A DNA stretch of 55,285 nt from positions 1 to 55,285 of the forward strand of contig JAUSIP010000009.1 of NCBI GenBank assembly GCA_030648005.1. Reading direction: 5' to 3'. Under the pieces are notes generated by a model, which did not search any database, was not told the origin of the DNA, and worked only from the letters and a program-made list of their open reading frames with translations. The translations under genes were made by a program, and so were the position numbers. Position 1 is the stretch's first letter. Each line of letters begins with the position of its first letter. This document shows positions 1-9,999 of the stretch, piece after piece. Origin of the DNA: a bacterium. Its GTDB lineage: Bacteria; Patescibacteriota; Minisyncoccia; Phycocordibacterales; UBA12445.

Positions 1-3000
1 CCCACCTCGGTGGCTTCGGCGACTTGGCCATGGCCGCTTATCAGAAATATTTCGAGCAGGAGACGGTGGAGGATTATGACTTGGTGGAGATGATTCGCTC
101 GGCGAGTGAGAAGATTACAACAAGGAAAGTTCTTTTAGTTGCCCATTCACAGGGTAATTTTTATGCCAATAGTTTCTACGATACTGTCGTTGGCCCCACT
201 TCGCCATCGGGCTTCGGCGGGGCAAGCGTTCCCGCTGAGTCCATCGGCGTCTATGCCGTCGCTACACCTGCCAGTCGTGTAGCTGGAGGTGGTAAGTGGA
301 TGACGTCCGGTACCGACAAGGTTATTGCCGGAGTTGTGGCTCACACTCCTAATCGCGTTATCATGCCACCAAATACGAATATTAAAATTGCCCCAGGCGA
401 TGACCAGACAGGGCATGGATTCTCTACTACGTATCTCAAATATCGCGGAGCAGAAATAGTTTCCGGTATTCAATCGTCTCTCGATAAGCTGAAGGTTTCG
501 GGCTTGCCTGCCGTAGCCGGAGCGGAGGCCGGGCCTTGCATCGCTCCACCGGCATTGACTATCACCCATCGCCTGCAGGGGGTGGTTCTGGCTACCGCTG
601 ATCCGGTGGCAAATGTCGGTTCTAAGATTGTTGTCGGAACAGTCGGTGCTACTTATACAGTTACCTCTACGCTGGTCCGCACTGCTGACACATTAGCTAG
701 GGCGGTTGCTTCGAATATCGCCGCTGTATTAAATAGTTTTAATAACACTGTCGCAAATCTGCCTAAGGATACCCTCGTTGCCTCTGCGAATCCTACAGCA
801 ACCGCCAAGCTTATCGCCACAGCCAAAACTGCAGAACCTGCTTCGGTGAAAGTTGTTGCCACTCCAAAATTAGAAACGGAGATTCAGACTAATCCCGCTC
901 CCGCCATCGCCTCGGTTGTTATTACATCTAACTTGGCAGTTCAACTTCCAAGTACGACATCATCTGACATTTTGGATGTCCAACCGCTAGAAAGTTCGAA
1001 GACCGACTTCGAACATTATGGAGACGAACTGGCTTATAACCCTGCCTTTGCATCTGTCCCACTTGTTTACGATGCTACACCTATCTCGGAGTCGCATGAG
1101 ATACCGAGTGTGATCGGAGGGGTTAGTGCAAGCAATAATCTGATCACAGAACCGGTTATTATTTATGATCTTACTGCTACCTCGACCTTGCTCAGTACAG
1201 GCACTTCATCGGAAGATTATCTGTCTACAGACACAGCTTCAACTACAGCTACTTCGACTCCGCCCGTGACTCTTGCCCCGCCGAAGCCCGATGGCGAAGT
1301 GGGGTCGACTCCACTTGTGACTCCACCGCCATCTGCACCTTCACCTACGCCTCTCGACCCGGCGACCCTCGCTACCACTCGCCCTGTTGTGATCAATGAG
1401 ATAGCTTGGGGCGGGACATCAAGTAATCCTGAAGATGAATGGATAGAGCTTTACAATCGTTCTTCTGAAGATGTGAATTTGTCCGGCTTCACACTCTATT
1501 CTAAAACAGATCAGAGTCCTTACATAAATCTCTCCGGCATTATTCCTGCACACGACTACTTCTTGATTGAAGCCAAAAATACCGGCGAGACAGATGAAGC
1601 GACGGAGAGTTCGGTCAAGAATATCACCGCCGACCTGTGGACGAGCTTCGGCGCACGTCTCAACAATAGTGGCGAGAACCTCGTGCTTTCTTTTACCTCA
1701 ACTTCGCTCGGTACGAGTGCTACGACCACAATCGACGAGATCCCTTTCTGTTTTAATTGGTGTGGAGTGCCTTCATCCAGAACAACAGAGAGATACGATC
1801 CGGATAGTCCTAGTAGGACAACTTCGGATTGGTCGGCCAACAGCGCTCTTATTGTTAACGGCCAGAACTCCGTCGGTAATCAGATTTTTGGCACACCCCG
1901 CGCAAGAAACAGTATCAACTATTTTATCGCGCGCGGAGTTCAGATCAACACAGACACAACTTTAACTAAAGCCGGTAGTCCTTATCTGGTAGATGGTATT
2001 GCCCAGAGGATCAGTGAAGGAAAAACTTTAACCATCGAGCCCGGAGTTGTCATTAAATTCAGAGGTGCAGCCTGGCTCATGGCTGACGGTAATATTGTAG
2101 CCAATGGCACGAGCGCTGATCCGATCGTATTCACCGCCTTCGCGGATGATACTTATGGCGGAGACTTGGATCGTGTAGTCACAACTCCACTTAAGGGTTC
2201 ATGGTTTGGTGTCGAGCTATCGAATAAAAGTACAGCATCATCTTTCGACCACACTATCTTTCGGTACGGCGGAAACCACGGCTTTGGAGTTTATAAGAAG
2301 GCGATACTTTATGTCGGGCAGACCTCTCCGCCAATCACTAATTCAATCTTCGAATATTCCAAAGCTTACGGACTATACCTTGACGGTTCCAACTCTACGG
2401 TCTCGCACAACAGCTTTAGCGGCAACATTGGAGATCCTTCTTCGGTTGGCTTAAATGTAGTCAACGGTGCGCCAAGTATTTCCAACAATACTTTCACCTC
2501 AAACAATATCGGCCTCTCTGTGGTTGCCGGTAGTGCAACCGTCCTTAATAATAATTTTTCAAGCAACACCACAGCGATGACCGCCTTTGGTCCGGTGGGG
2601 ACGATCTCCGGCAATAGTGGCGCTCCTGGTGATACTATAAATCTTACTGGATCGATCGCTATCTTATCCGCCACCACTACACTTACCAGTAATCCGATGC
2701 CGTATCTAATGCTTGGAACAGTCACTGTTCCCGCCGGTTCAGCACTCGATATAAAGGAAGGGACAGTGATGAAGAATTCCACCGCCGGCGGGGGATCTAT
2801 GTTGAATGTTTTCGGTAGATTAAATATCAATACTTCGACAACGAGCGGAGTCACTTTCATGTCCAATTCCGCCATTCCGACCAAGACCGACTGGTACGGG
2901 ATTATCCTGAATCCCGGCTCGACTTCTTATATCAAGGGTGCGACAATAAGAGATGCAAGAGTTGGTATCAAGTACACAGGATCGGCGATATCGCTCGAAG

Positions 3001-3041
3001 ATGTGAACTTCTTCAACAACACCATCGACAAAAGCCCTTGA
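1..3041 (+). CDS. Large surface protein, 5'-truncated by window edge: hydrolase-like N-terminus (VAHSQGN), lamin-tail domain, parallel beta-helix repeats
   Basis: Frame is open upstream of the TTG at 24 to the window edge; LTD-like VVINEIAWGG...DEWIELYNRSSEDVNLSGFTL; Asn/Ser-rich beta-helix repeats toward C-terminus. Confidence 0.8.
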   Translation, partial: HLGGFGDLAMAAYQKYFEQETVEDYDLVEMIRSASEKITTRKVLLVAHSQGNFYANSFYDTVVGPTSPSGFGGASVPAESIGVYAVATPASRVAGGGKWMTSGTDKVIAGVVAHTPNRVIMPPNTNIKIAPGDDQTGHGFSTTYLKYRGAEIVSGIQSSLDKLKVSGLPAVAGAEAGPCIAPPALTITHRLQGVVLATADPVANVGSKIVVGTVGATYTVTSTLVRTADTLARAVASNIAAVLNSFNNTVANLPKDTLVASANPTATAKLIATAKTAEPASVKVVATPKLETEIQTNPAPAIASVVITSNLAVQLPSTTSSDILDVQPLESSKTDFEHYGDELAYNPAFASVPLVYDATPISESHEIPSVIGGVSASNNLITEPVIIYDLTATSTLLSTGTSSEDYLSTDTASTTATSTPPVTLAPPKPDGEVGSTPLVTPPPSAPSPTPLDPATLATTRPVVINEIAWGGTSSNPEDEWIELYNRSSEDVNLSGFTLYSKTDQSPYINLSGIIPAHDYFLIEAKNTGETDEATESSVKNITADLWTSFGARLNNSGENLVLSFTSTSLGTSATTTIDEIPFCFNWCGVPSSRTTERYDPDSPSRTTSDWSANSALIVNGQNSVGNQIFGTPRARNSINYFIARGVQINTDTTLTKAGSPYLVDGIAQRISEGKTLTIEPGVVIKFRGAAWLMADGNIVANGTSADPIVFTAFADDTYGGDLDRVVTTPLKGSWFGVELSNKSTASSFDHTIFRYGGNHGFGVYKKAILYVGQTSPPITNSIFEYSKAYGLYLDGSNSTVSHNSFSGNIGDPSSVGLNVVNGAPSISNNTFTSNNIGLSVVAGSATVLNNNFSSNTTAMTAFGPVGTISGNSGAPGDTINLTGSIAILSATTTLTSNPMPYLMLGTVTVPAGSALDIKEGTVMKNSTAGGGSMLNVFGRLNINTSTTSGVTFMSNSAIPTKTDWYGIILNPGSTSYIKGATIRDARVGIKYTGSAISLEDVNFFNNTIDKSP

Positions 3042-3122
3042 CTTCTCGTTGTTGTGTGATACTCTTTCTGGCGGCGCCAACGAGCATATGCTCATTGATA
3101 ACACGGAAGGAAGCACATCAGT

Positions 3123-3239
3123 ATGATAGAGACGGCATGCTACCTGGTCTTCGGGGCTCTTGCGACGGCGACGTTCTTTCTGCGGATCATCTGGCCTTTC
3201 ATGAAGCATTTTCAGGATCGCAACGATTCGCTCAAGTAA
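3123..3239 (+). CDS. 38-aa single-TM peptide MIETACYLVFGALATATFFLRIIWPFMKHFQDRNDSLK
   Basis: GGAAGGA upstream, TTGACT promoter-like box at 3038, rho-independent terminator directly after stop. Confidence 0.6.
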   Translation: MIETACYLVFGALATATFFLRIIWPFMKHFQDRNDSLK

Positions 3240-3242
3240 AAA

Positions 3243-3275
3243 AGTGCCCCCCGCTTAGCGGGGGGCTTTTTCTTA
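3243..3275 (+). terminator. Rho-independent terminator
   Basis: gccccccgcttagcggggggc followed by T-tract. Confidence 0.85.
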
Positions 3276-3276
3276 T

Positions 3277-3618
3277 TTAGCTGATGCATTCTCGGCATGC
3301 GATGAAAGTGACATACCTTGTCTTTCTAGGATAACCGGGTTGCCCGCAGATCTCGCAAGTTTTTTTGCTTTCGATTTCCGCTTCTTCGATAAGAGATTTA
3401 ACATTATCTCTGTATCTTTCCGGTACGCCTTTGGTGTAGAAACACAGATCTCCATCTTTTTCTTTAATTTCAATTACTTCGAAACTTTGAATGTCGAGCG
3501 CTTTGAGTTTTTCGCAGAGTGTTCTAACGATCCCAAACCAGCCATCTCCAAGATCAATCGCCTCTGTTTTTATGAATTTGAAATGATCAAAAAGGTATCT
3601 CTTCTTTGTCTCGTTCAT
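3277..3618 (-). CDS. Hypothetical protein with C-terminal CxxC zinc-ribbon-like motifs
   Basis: ORF; CEICGQPG...ACREC; GGAGGT 7 nt before ATG. Confidence 0.7.
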   Translation of the reverse strand: MNETKKRYLFDHFKFIKTEAIDLGDGWFGIVRTLCEKLKALDIQSFEVIEIKEKDGDLCFYTKGVPERYRDNVKSLIEEAEIESKKTCEICGQPGYPRKTRYVTFIACRECIS

Positions 3619-3715
3619 TGTGACACCTCCATGTCGATATTATCACATTATAAGGCTTTCTTCCAGTAATGTTTGACAACCAATACCTATTTTTGCTAGT
3701 ATAGTCGGCACACTT

Positions 3716-3901
3716 ATGGCAAAAAAATCAGTTATAGCAAGATCGAAAAGAACCCCGAAATTTAGCTCTCGGGCCGTTAATAGATGTTTCAGGTGCGGAC
3801 GCAAGCGCGGGTACATGAGAGACTTCGATCTCTGCCGTATCTGCTTTAGGGAATTCGCCAACGATGGCAAGATTCCGGGAGTAAGAAAATCATCATGGTA
3901 A
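3716..3901 (+). CDS. rpsN: 30S ribosomal protein uS14 (zinc type)
   Basis: [23 protein letters not shown]; first gene of spc-like cluster. Confidence 0.97.
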   Translation: MAKKSVIARSKRTPKFSSRAVNRCFRCGRKRGYMRDFDLCRICFREFANDGKIPGVRKSSW

Positions 3902-4329
3902 CAGATCCAATTGCAGATTTAATAGCAAGATTAAGAAATGCAGGCCAGGCCGGACATGCTTCAGCTGTTTTGCCTTTTTCTAAAATAAAGTTCGAGATCG
4001 CCAACGCTCTAGTTCGCGCTGGATATTTGAAAGACGTTTCAGTCGTGGAGAAAACATCCGAGTCAGGCAAGAAGACAGCATTTAAATATTTAGACCTAAC
4101 TATATCCTATTCATCTCCTGCAGATAGATCCGGCAAGAAGACTCCGAAGATCGTCGATGCCTGGAGAGTTTCTAAGGTATCAAGAAGGATCTACTCCGGT
4201 ATCAAGAGCCTCAAGCCCGCACGACAGGGGTTCGGTGCGACAATCTTGTCTACCACTAAGGGTATATTGACCGACAAGGAAGCCAGGAAGGCAAAGCTTG
4301 GTGGAGAGGTATTGTTAACAGTTTGGTAA
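3895..4329 (+). CDS. rpsH: 30S ribosomal protein uS8
   Basis: [35 protein letters not shown]; order. Confidence 0.97.
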   Translation: MVTDPIADLIARLRNAGQAGHASAVLPFSKIKFEIANALVRAGYLKDVSVVEKTSESGKKTAFKYLDLTISYSSPADRSGKKTPKIVDAWRVSKVSRRIYSGIKSLKPARQGFGATILSTTKGILTDKEARKAKLGGEVLLTVW

Positions 4330-4336
4330 AACTATT

Positions 4337-4888
4337 ATGTCTAGAATCGCCAAGAAACCAATACAGCCGGGAGAGAAAGTTAAGGTTACTCTGACACCAG
4401 AGAAAACAGGCTATCTTTTTGGTGTTGTTGGACCGCTCGGCGAGAACTCTAGATATTTTAAGAATGACATAAAGATTGAAGTTGATGCGGAAGGGATCAA
4501 ACTCACTCCGACCAATGAGAATTCACTCGAACAGAAGGCTCTCTGGGGTACATACGCTTCTCATATTAAGAACATGATCGAGGGTGTTACGACAGGTTTC
4601 AAGAAGAATTTGCAGATTGAGGGTATCGGTTACAAGACACAGCTTGCAGGTACTAAGATGACCTGGAACTTAGGCTTCTCTCATCCGATCGACGTCATCG
4701 TACCTGCAGGATTGAAAGTAACAGTAGAAAAGAGTAATGTGTCCATAACAGGTGTTGATAAGGAGGCTGTGGGGCAGTTCGCTGCGCAGATTGTCGCTAT
4801 GAAGCCACCAGAGCCTTATAAGGGCAAGGGTATCAAGTACGAAGGCCAGATCATAAGGATTAAGGAGGGTAAGAAATCTGTTGCATAA
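4337..4888 (+). CDS. rplF: 50S ribosomal protein uL6
   Basis: [25 protein letters not shown]. Confidence 0.97.
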   Translation: MSRIAKKPIQPGEKVKVTLTPEKTGYLFGVVGPLGENSRYFKNDIKIEVDAEGIKLTPTNENSLEQKALWGTYASHIKNMIEGVTTGFKKNLQIEGIGYKTQLAGTKMTWNLGFSHPIDVIVPAGLKVTVEKSNVSITGVDKEAVGQFAAQIVAMKPPEPYKGKGIKYEGQIIRIKEGKKSVA

Positions 4889-4899
4889 ACTATAAGAAA

Positions 4900-5262
4900 A
4901 TGAAACAAGGAAAGTTAACAAAAAGAGAGCAGTTGGAAAGAAGGCACCGAAGGATCAGGGCTAAGGTTTCTGGTACGGCTGATAAGCCGAGACTTTCTGT
5001 ATTCCGATCTAACAAGTTTATCTATGGTCAGATCATAGACGATACTAAGGGCAAGACTATGTTTGCCGTTAGTGACATGTTGCTTAATTCCGGAGCCAAG
5101 AAGACAAAGCTTGAGAAGGCTAAGATTGTTGGTACAATGCTCGGCAAGTTGGCAGTGGACAAGAAGATCGAGAAGGTTGTTTTTGACCGAGGTGGGTTCA
5201 TCTATACAGGCAGGGTGAAGGCATTAGCAGATGGTGCTCGGGAGGCGGGACTAAAATTTTAA
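4900..5262 (+). CDS. rplR: 50S ribosomal protein uL18
   Basis: [44 protein letters not shown]. Confidence 0.97.
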   Translation: MKQGKLTKREQLERRHRRIRAKVSGTADKPRLSVFRSNKFIYGQIIDDTKGKTMFAVSDMLLNSGAKKTKLEKAKIVGTMLGKLAVDKKIEKVVFDRGGFIYTGRVKALADGAREAGLKF

Positions 5263-5270
5263 TATAAAAA

Positions 5271-5897
5271 ATGACTGATATAAATACAAAAGAAGAAACA
5301 GTTCCAGCTACTCCTGTAGTCGTAGCTCCAATCAGTGGTGTTCCGACTGAAGCTAAGAAGACGTTCACACGAAGGCCTATGCCAGCAAGAGGAGGTTTCG
5401 GAGGCGGATTTGGCGGAGGTAGACCTGGTGGAAGGCCGGGAGGCAAGGGTGGCTTCGGCGGCGCTCGAGATGGTATGGAGACAAAGGTGCTTTCTATAAG
5501 GAGAGTTGCTCGAGTCATAGCTGGAGGTAAGAGGTTCACCTTCTCTGTATGTTTGGTACTTGGCGACAAGAAGGGTTCTGTAGGGGTTGGTTTGGCTAAA
5601 GCTGGAGGTACTTCAGAAGCGATAGAGAAGGCGACTCGCGATGCCAAGAAGAATATGGTTAAGATCAACACCACAAAGACGATGTCTATCTTCCATGAGG
5701 CACGAGCTAAATATTGCAGTGGTATCGTTGACTTGAGGCCTGCTCCAGGACGAGGCTTGATCGCAGGTTCAGCACCACGCGTAGTACTCGCTCTCGCTGG
5801 TATCACCGACATTAATGCTAAGATCATTTCCGGTAGCAAGAACAAGATCAACAACGCCCGAGCTACATGGATGGCATTAAAGAGTCTGGCAAAATAA
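5271..5897 (+). CDS. rpsE: 30S ribosomal protein uS5 with Gly-rich N-terminal extension
   Basis: VLSIRRVARVIAGGKRFTFSVCLVLGDKKGSVGVGLAKA. Confidence 0.97.
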   Translation: MTDINTKEETVPATPVVVAPISGVPTEAKKTFTRRPMPARGGFGGGFGGGRPGGRPGGKGGFGGARDGMETKVLSIRRVARVIAGGKRFTFSVCLVLGDKKGSVGVGLAKAGGTSEAIEKATRDAKKNMVKINTTKTMSIFHEARAKYCSGIVDLRPAPGRGLIAGSAPRVVLALAGITDINAKIISGSKNKINNARATWMALKSLAK

Positions 5898-5905
5898 ATA
5901 ATTTT

Positions 5906-6349
5906 ATGCAGATACACCAAGTAAAAAGACGAAATAAGAATAAAAGCAAGAAGCTTGTCGGCCGAGGTGGTAAGCGCGGTACAACATCCGGTAAGGGTAC
6001 AAAGGGACAGAATTCGAGATCCGGTAGGAAGAAGCGTCCAGAACTTCGTGATATAATAAAGCGTATACCAAAGTTGCGAGGTCGAGGTAAGAATATCTTT
6101 ACCTCTATACAGACGGCGCCGAACACGGTAAATCTTTCTGATCTTGAAGTGTTCGATACAGGATCAATAGTTTCACCAAAGTCACTCTTAAAAAAAGGCT
6201 TAGTCAAGAGAGCTGGAGGTAAACTACCTAAGGTTAAGGTCCTGGGCGCAGGCGAACTGACAAAGAAATTAAAGTTTGAGAATGTTAAGTTCTCAGATGA
6301 TGCTAAGATAAAGGTAGAGAAGTCAGGTAGCGTCATAAAGTTGAAGTAA
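5906..6349 (+). CDS. rplO: 50S ribosomal protein uL15
   Basis: GRGGKRGTTSGKGTKGQNSRSG; start placed at MQIHQVKRR. Confidence 0.95.
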   Translation: MQIHQVKRRNKNKSKKLVGRGGKRGTTSGKGTKGQNSRSGRKKRPELRDIIKRIPKLRGRGKNIFTSIQTAPNTVNLSDLEVFDTGSIVSPKSLLKKGLVKRAGGKLPKVKVLGAGELTKKLKFENVKFSDDAKIKVEKSGSVIKLK

Positions 6350-6359
6350 TTTTTAACAA

Positions 6360-7634
6360 GTGGAAAATTTTTGGAATAAAATAAGCTTGGTCTGGAATGA
6401 CAAAGAGCTCAGAGGGAGAGTGCTCTTTGTTTTGGCAATGCTCGTGCTCTTCCGGTTTATATCTAACATCCCGATTCCAGGAGTCGATATCCTTCGTCTG
6501 AAGGCGCTTTTTTCAAGTAACCAGTTCTTCGGCCTACTGAATGTTTTCTCCGGTGGTGGACTGAACAACCTGTCTATTATGATGCTTGGAGTCGGGCCAT
6601 ACATAACCTCATCAATCATCATGCAGCTTCTGACTATGATTTTTCCAAGCATGAAGGAGATGTATCAGGAGGAGGGGGAGGCTGGCAGGAGGAAATTCGC
6701 TCAATACTCAAGAATTCTTTCTGTGCCACTGGCCATGCTTCAAGCTTTCGGTTTTCTGGCGCTTCTATCCAAGCAGGGAGTCATCTCCGCATCTCTAGGA
6801 TCGCTAGAGCACGCATCTAATGTTTTTATAATTACCGCCGGCTCGGTGCTTCTGATGTGGATCGGTGAACTTATAAATGAATATGGTATCGGCAACGGAG
6901 TCTCACTCATCATTTTCTCTGGTATAGTATCTCAAATTCCGACTACTCTAAGTCAGATGTATTTCCAGTTTGATGCGACTCAAATCCCGCTTTACCTTGC
7001 CTTCTTGTTTGTGGCGGTAGTTACTATAGCTGCGGTTGTCGTTATCACTGAAGCTGAGAGACCTATTCCTGTCACTTATGCTAAGCGGGTCCGTGGATCT
7101 AAGGTGTACGGCGGAACATCCACTTACATCCCATTGCGCCTTAATCAGGCAGGAGTTATCCCTATAATCTTCGCACTCTCCATCTTGCTTTTTCCTCAGA
7201 TGATTGCCGGATTCTTAGCCAGTGTGGATAATGCGACTGTTGCCAAGATCGCGAGCCTCCTGCTTGCTGCGGTGAGCAATCAGATGGTTTATGGCGGCGC
7301 TTACTTCTTGCTTGTTATACTCTTTACTTACTTCTACACAGCCGTCACTTTCGATCCAGATCAGATGGCGGACAACTTACAGAAGGGCGGAGCATTCATT
7401 CCTGGAGTACGACCCGGACATCCAACTTCAGAATATATCGGCAAGATCATCACAAGGCTGACACTCTTTGGTTCTGTATTCTTAGGATTCATCGCAATTC
7501 TGCCTCTTATTATGACAGCGGTAACGGGTAATCAGTCTCTCGCTATCGGCGGTACAGCATTGCTGATTGTCGTCTCTGTCGTTGTTGAACTCATAAAACA
7601 AGTCGACGCCCAGGTGGCAATGCGAGAGTACTAG
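6360..7634 (+). CDS. secY: Protein translocase subunit SecY
   Basis: Canonical SecY with IPIPGVD, EYGIGNGVSLIIF; GTG start. Confidence 0.98.
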   Translation: MENFWNKISLVWNDKELRGRVLFVLAMLVLFRFISNIPIPGVDILRLKALFSSNQFFGLLNVFSGGGLNNLSIMMLGVGPYITSSIIMQLLTMIFPSMKEMYQEEGEAGRRKFAQYSRILSVPLAMLQAFGFLALLSKQGVISASLGSLEHASNVFIITAGSVLLMWIGELINEYGIGNGVSLIIFSGIVSQIPTTLSQMYFQFDATQIPLYLAFLFVAVVTIAAVVVITEAERPIPVTYAKRVRGSKVYGGTSTYIPLRLNQAGVIPIIFALSILLFPQMIAGFLASVDNATVAKIASLLLAAVSNQMVYGGAYFLLVILFTYFYTAVTFDPDQMADNLQKGGAFIPGVRPGHPTSEYIGKIITRLTLFGSVFLGFIAILPLIMTAVTGNQSLAIGGTALLIVVSVVVELIKQVDAQVAMREY

Positions 7635-7674
7635 GTGTATACTGTTTCTTTAGTAGATAAGTAGAGAAACATAT

Positions 7675-8280
7675 ATGACTAATCCACAAACATTCATCTT
7701 TATAGGCAAATCGGGGTGCGGGAAGGGGACGCAGGCCGCTTTGCTTGCGGAGTATCTGAACAAGAATCATCCCCGCAAAATTTTTAATATAGAAACGGGG
7801 GCAGAATTCAGGAAGTTTATCAACGGCACAACTTATTCTGCGCAAATGGCCAAAGAGATACAGGTCGCCGGCGAGAGACAGCCGGACTTTTTAGCTATAA
7901 ATATGTGGGGCCAGCTTTTTATTAATAGTCTAGAAGAGGGTGAACATATTATTGCTGACGGTTGTCCTCGTTCGAAGCTTGAAGCTATGGTACTCGAAAC
8001 TGCTTTTAGATTTTACAAAAGAGATAAGCCGTTCATTGTCTATCTCGACGTCTCAGTAGATTCAGTGACAGATAGATTATTGAAGAGAGGTAGAGCTGAT
8101 GATCAGACAGAGGTGATCAAGAAGAGGTTAAAGTTTTTCGAAGATGACGTGAGGCCAGCTGTGGACTTCTATGCCGAAAACTTTGGATACAATTTCCTAC
8201 GTATAGACGGAGAGCCAAGTATAGAGGAGATACACGCTGACCTCATCAAGAAGTTGGAGAATGTATGGCAGTCACAATAA
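7675..8280 (+). CDS. adk: Adenylate kinase
   Basis: GKSGCGKGTQA P-loop; DGCPRS; order secY-adk-map. Confidence 0.95.
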   Translation: MTNPQTFIFIGKSGCGKGTQAALLAEYLNKNHPRKIFNIETGAEFRKFINGTTYSAQMAKEIQVAGERQPDFLAINMWGQLFINSLEEGEHIIADGCPRSKLEAMVLETAFRFYKRDKPFIVYLDVSVDSVTDRLLKRGRADDQTEVIKKRLKFFEDDVRPAVDFYAENFGYNFLRIDGEPSIEEIHADLIKKLENVWQSQ

Positions 8281-9029
8281 AAAATGATAAAGAGATAGAG
8301 ATCTTGCGCGAAGGCGGCAGGCGCTTATCGGTTATTTTGCGGAAGATTGCAAATGAGGTGAAAGCCGGTATGACTAAGATTGAGATCGATAAGATGGCGG
8401 AGGATCTAATTGTTGCCGGCGGAGATCTCCCTGCGTTTAAAAATTACAGACCAGAGGGTGCGGCGGTTGCCTTTCCTGCAGTACTTTGTGTATCTGTTAA
8501 CAATGAGATAGTTCACGGTATACCGAATGGCTATGAACTCCAAGACGGCGACATTGTAGGCTTGGATCTTGGCATAAGACATCAGGGACTATATACAGAC
8601 ATGGCGGTGACTGTACCCATCGGCAAAATCGACAAGGCGGGAGCTAAGCTCCTAGAGGTCACGGATCAGGCACTTGAAGCGGGTATTTCAATGGCCATCG
8701 CCGGTAACTTCACTGGAGATATCGGTTACGCCATAGAGTCTTTCGTTAGGCCATATAAATATGGTATCGTTCAGGAATTATCAGGTCATGGTGTCGGCCA
8801 TAAGATCCACGAAGATCCGTATGTTCCTAACTATGGCAAGCCGGGCACCGGGACGAAGCTTAAGCCGGGGATGGTCATAGCTATCGAGCCGATGATCAAT
8901 GAAGGAGGAGATGCCATAATTTTGGATGACGACGATTTCACATACAAAACCAAAGACGGCTCTCGCAGCGCTCACTTCGAGAAGACAATCTTGATCACAG
9001 AGGGCAAGCCGGAGATATTAACACCTTAA
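8265..9029 (+). CDS. map: Type I methionyl aminopeptidase
   Basis: GLDLGIRHQGLYTDMAVT; GHGVGHKIHEDP; EPMINEG. Confidence 0.97.
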   Translation: MAVTIKNDKEIEILREGGRRLSVILRKIANEVKAGMTKIEIDKMAEDLIVAGGDLPAFKNYRPEGAAVAFPAVLCVSVNNEIVHGIPNGYELQDGDIVGLDLGIRHQGLYTDMAVTVPIGKIDKAGAKLLEVTDQALEAGISMAIAGNFTGDIGYAIESFVRPYKYGIVQELSGHGVGHKIHEDPYVPNYGKPGTGTKLKPGMVIAIEPMINEGGDAIILDDDDFTYKTKDGSRSAHFEKTILITEGKPEILTP

Positions 9030-9040
9030 TTTTATTTTTT

Positions 9041-9520
9041 ATGGCACATCACAAAGAAGAGAGGACATTGGTTATCTTGAAGCCGGACTGCGTACAGCGC
9101 GGTATTCTAGGGCAGATCATAGAGCGATTTGAAAGAAAGGGGCTGAGGATCGCAGGACTTAAGATGGTGCATCTTAGCGACGCTGAACTCGAAGGACACT
9201 ATGCTCCGCATAAAGATAAGCCGTTCTTCACTTCACTTAAAAATTACATGAAGTCTTCGCCGGTGGTGGTGATGGTAGTTATGGGCATTAAGGCTGTGGA
9301 TGCTGTCAGATTAATTGTAGGCCCAACTAAGGGCTATGCTGCCGATGCCGGAAGTATAAGAGGCGACTTCTCCATGAGCGGAAATGTTACGATCGTTCAC
9401 GCTTCTGATTCAGTAGAGGCCGGTGTATCGGAATCAGCCAGACTGTTCAAGGATAGCGAGATATTCGATTACAACAGGGCAGATTTCTTGCATGTTTACG
9501 GAGAGGAGGAGCTGGCATAG
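9041..9520 (+). CDS. ndk: Nucleoside diphosphate kinase
   Basis: ERTLVILKPDCVQRGILGQII; NVTIVHASDSVEAG. Confidence 0.95.
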   Translation: MAHHKEERTLVILKPDCVQRGILGQIIERFERKGLRIAGLKMVHLSDAELEGHYAPHKDKPFFTSLKNYMKSSPVVVMVVMGIKAVDAVRLIVGPTKGYAADAGSIRGDFSMSGNVTIVHASDSVEAGVSESARLFKDSEIFDYNRADFLHVYGEEELA

Positions 9521-9536
9521 GGAATAAAAAAACTAC

Positions 9537-9729
9537 GAAAATCAAATTTGTGAAATTTCACTCGGGTATATCTCTCTAACCCCACGCATTAGGGTTTTCC
9601 AGCGAAAACCCTCTGCTCTTCTCGCCCAGCCACTCCGCCCGCCGCGGCGGAGACCATGCTGGCTGGTCTCCGAAAGGGGCTTCTCGAGACATACCACTCA
9701 TTCCATTTAATTTCAAAAATTTGATTTTC
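9537..9729. repeat. Long imperfect palindrome with GC-rich branched interior (element E1)
   Basis: GAAAATCAAATTTgtGAAATT...AATTTCaaAAATTTGATTTTC; inner hairpins AGGGTTTTCcagcGAAAACCCT and GGAGACCAtgctggcTGGTCTCC. Confidence 0.75.
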
Positions 9730-9803
9730 TACACCTTTGTTTTTTTATTTAGTTATGCACATTTGCTTGTTGAAGAGAGGAATGAGAGTTGTATAATTTA
9801 AGT

Positions 9804-9965
9804 GAGGTTGTTTGATATATTAAACTAGGTATTTATGCAAGGGAGCTTAACTTTCGTTCTGCTTTGGCAGAGCGTCGAGAGCACCCACCTGGTCTAAAAA
9901 CTAGGGCTTAATATCTCAAGTAACCTCGACAAAAGATCTCTCAATAAGAGGGATTTTTTGTTTTT
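9804..9965 (+). ncRNA. ssrS: Candidate 6S-like RNA
   Basis: TTGAAG-N16-TATAAT (9792-9797); closing stem GAGGUUgUUUGAUAUAUUAA / UUAAUAUcUCAAGuAACCUC; hairpin CGUUCUGCuuugGCAGAGCG; terminator AUCUCUC/GAGGGAU plus U-tract. Confidence 0.6.
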
Positions 9966-9999
9966 TGCAGGCAAGGATTAAATAGATTATAATTACCTA

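Noticed and set aside
5198-5920. 240-aa minus-strand ORF opposite rpsE
   Set aside because: Mirror of the Gly-rich rpsE coding strand (PPGLPPGLPPPNPPPKP); no start signal.
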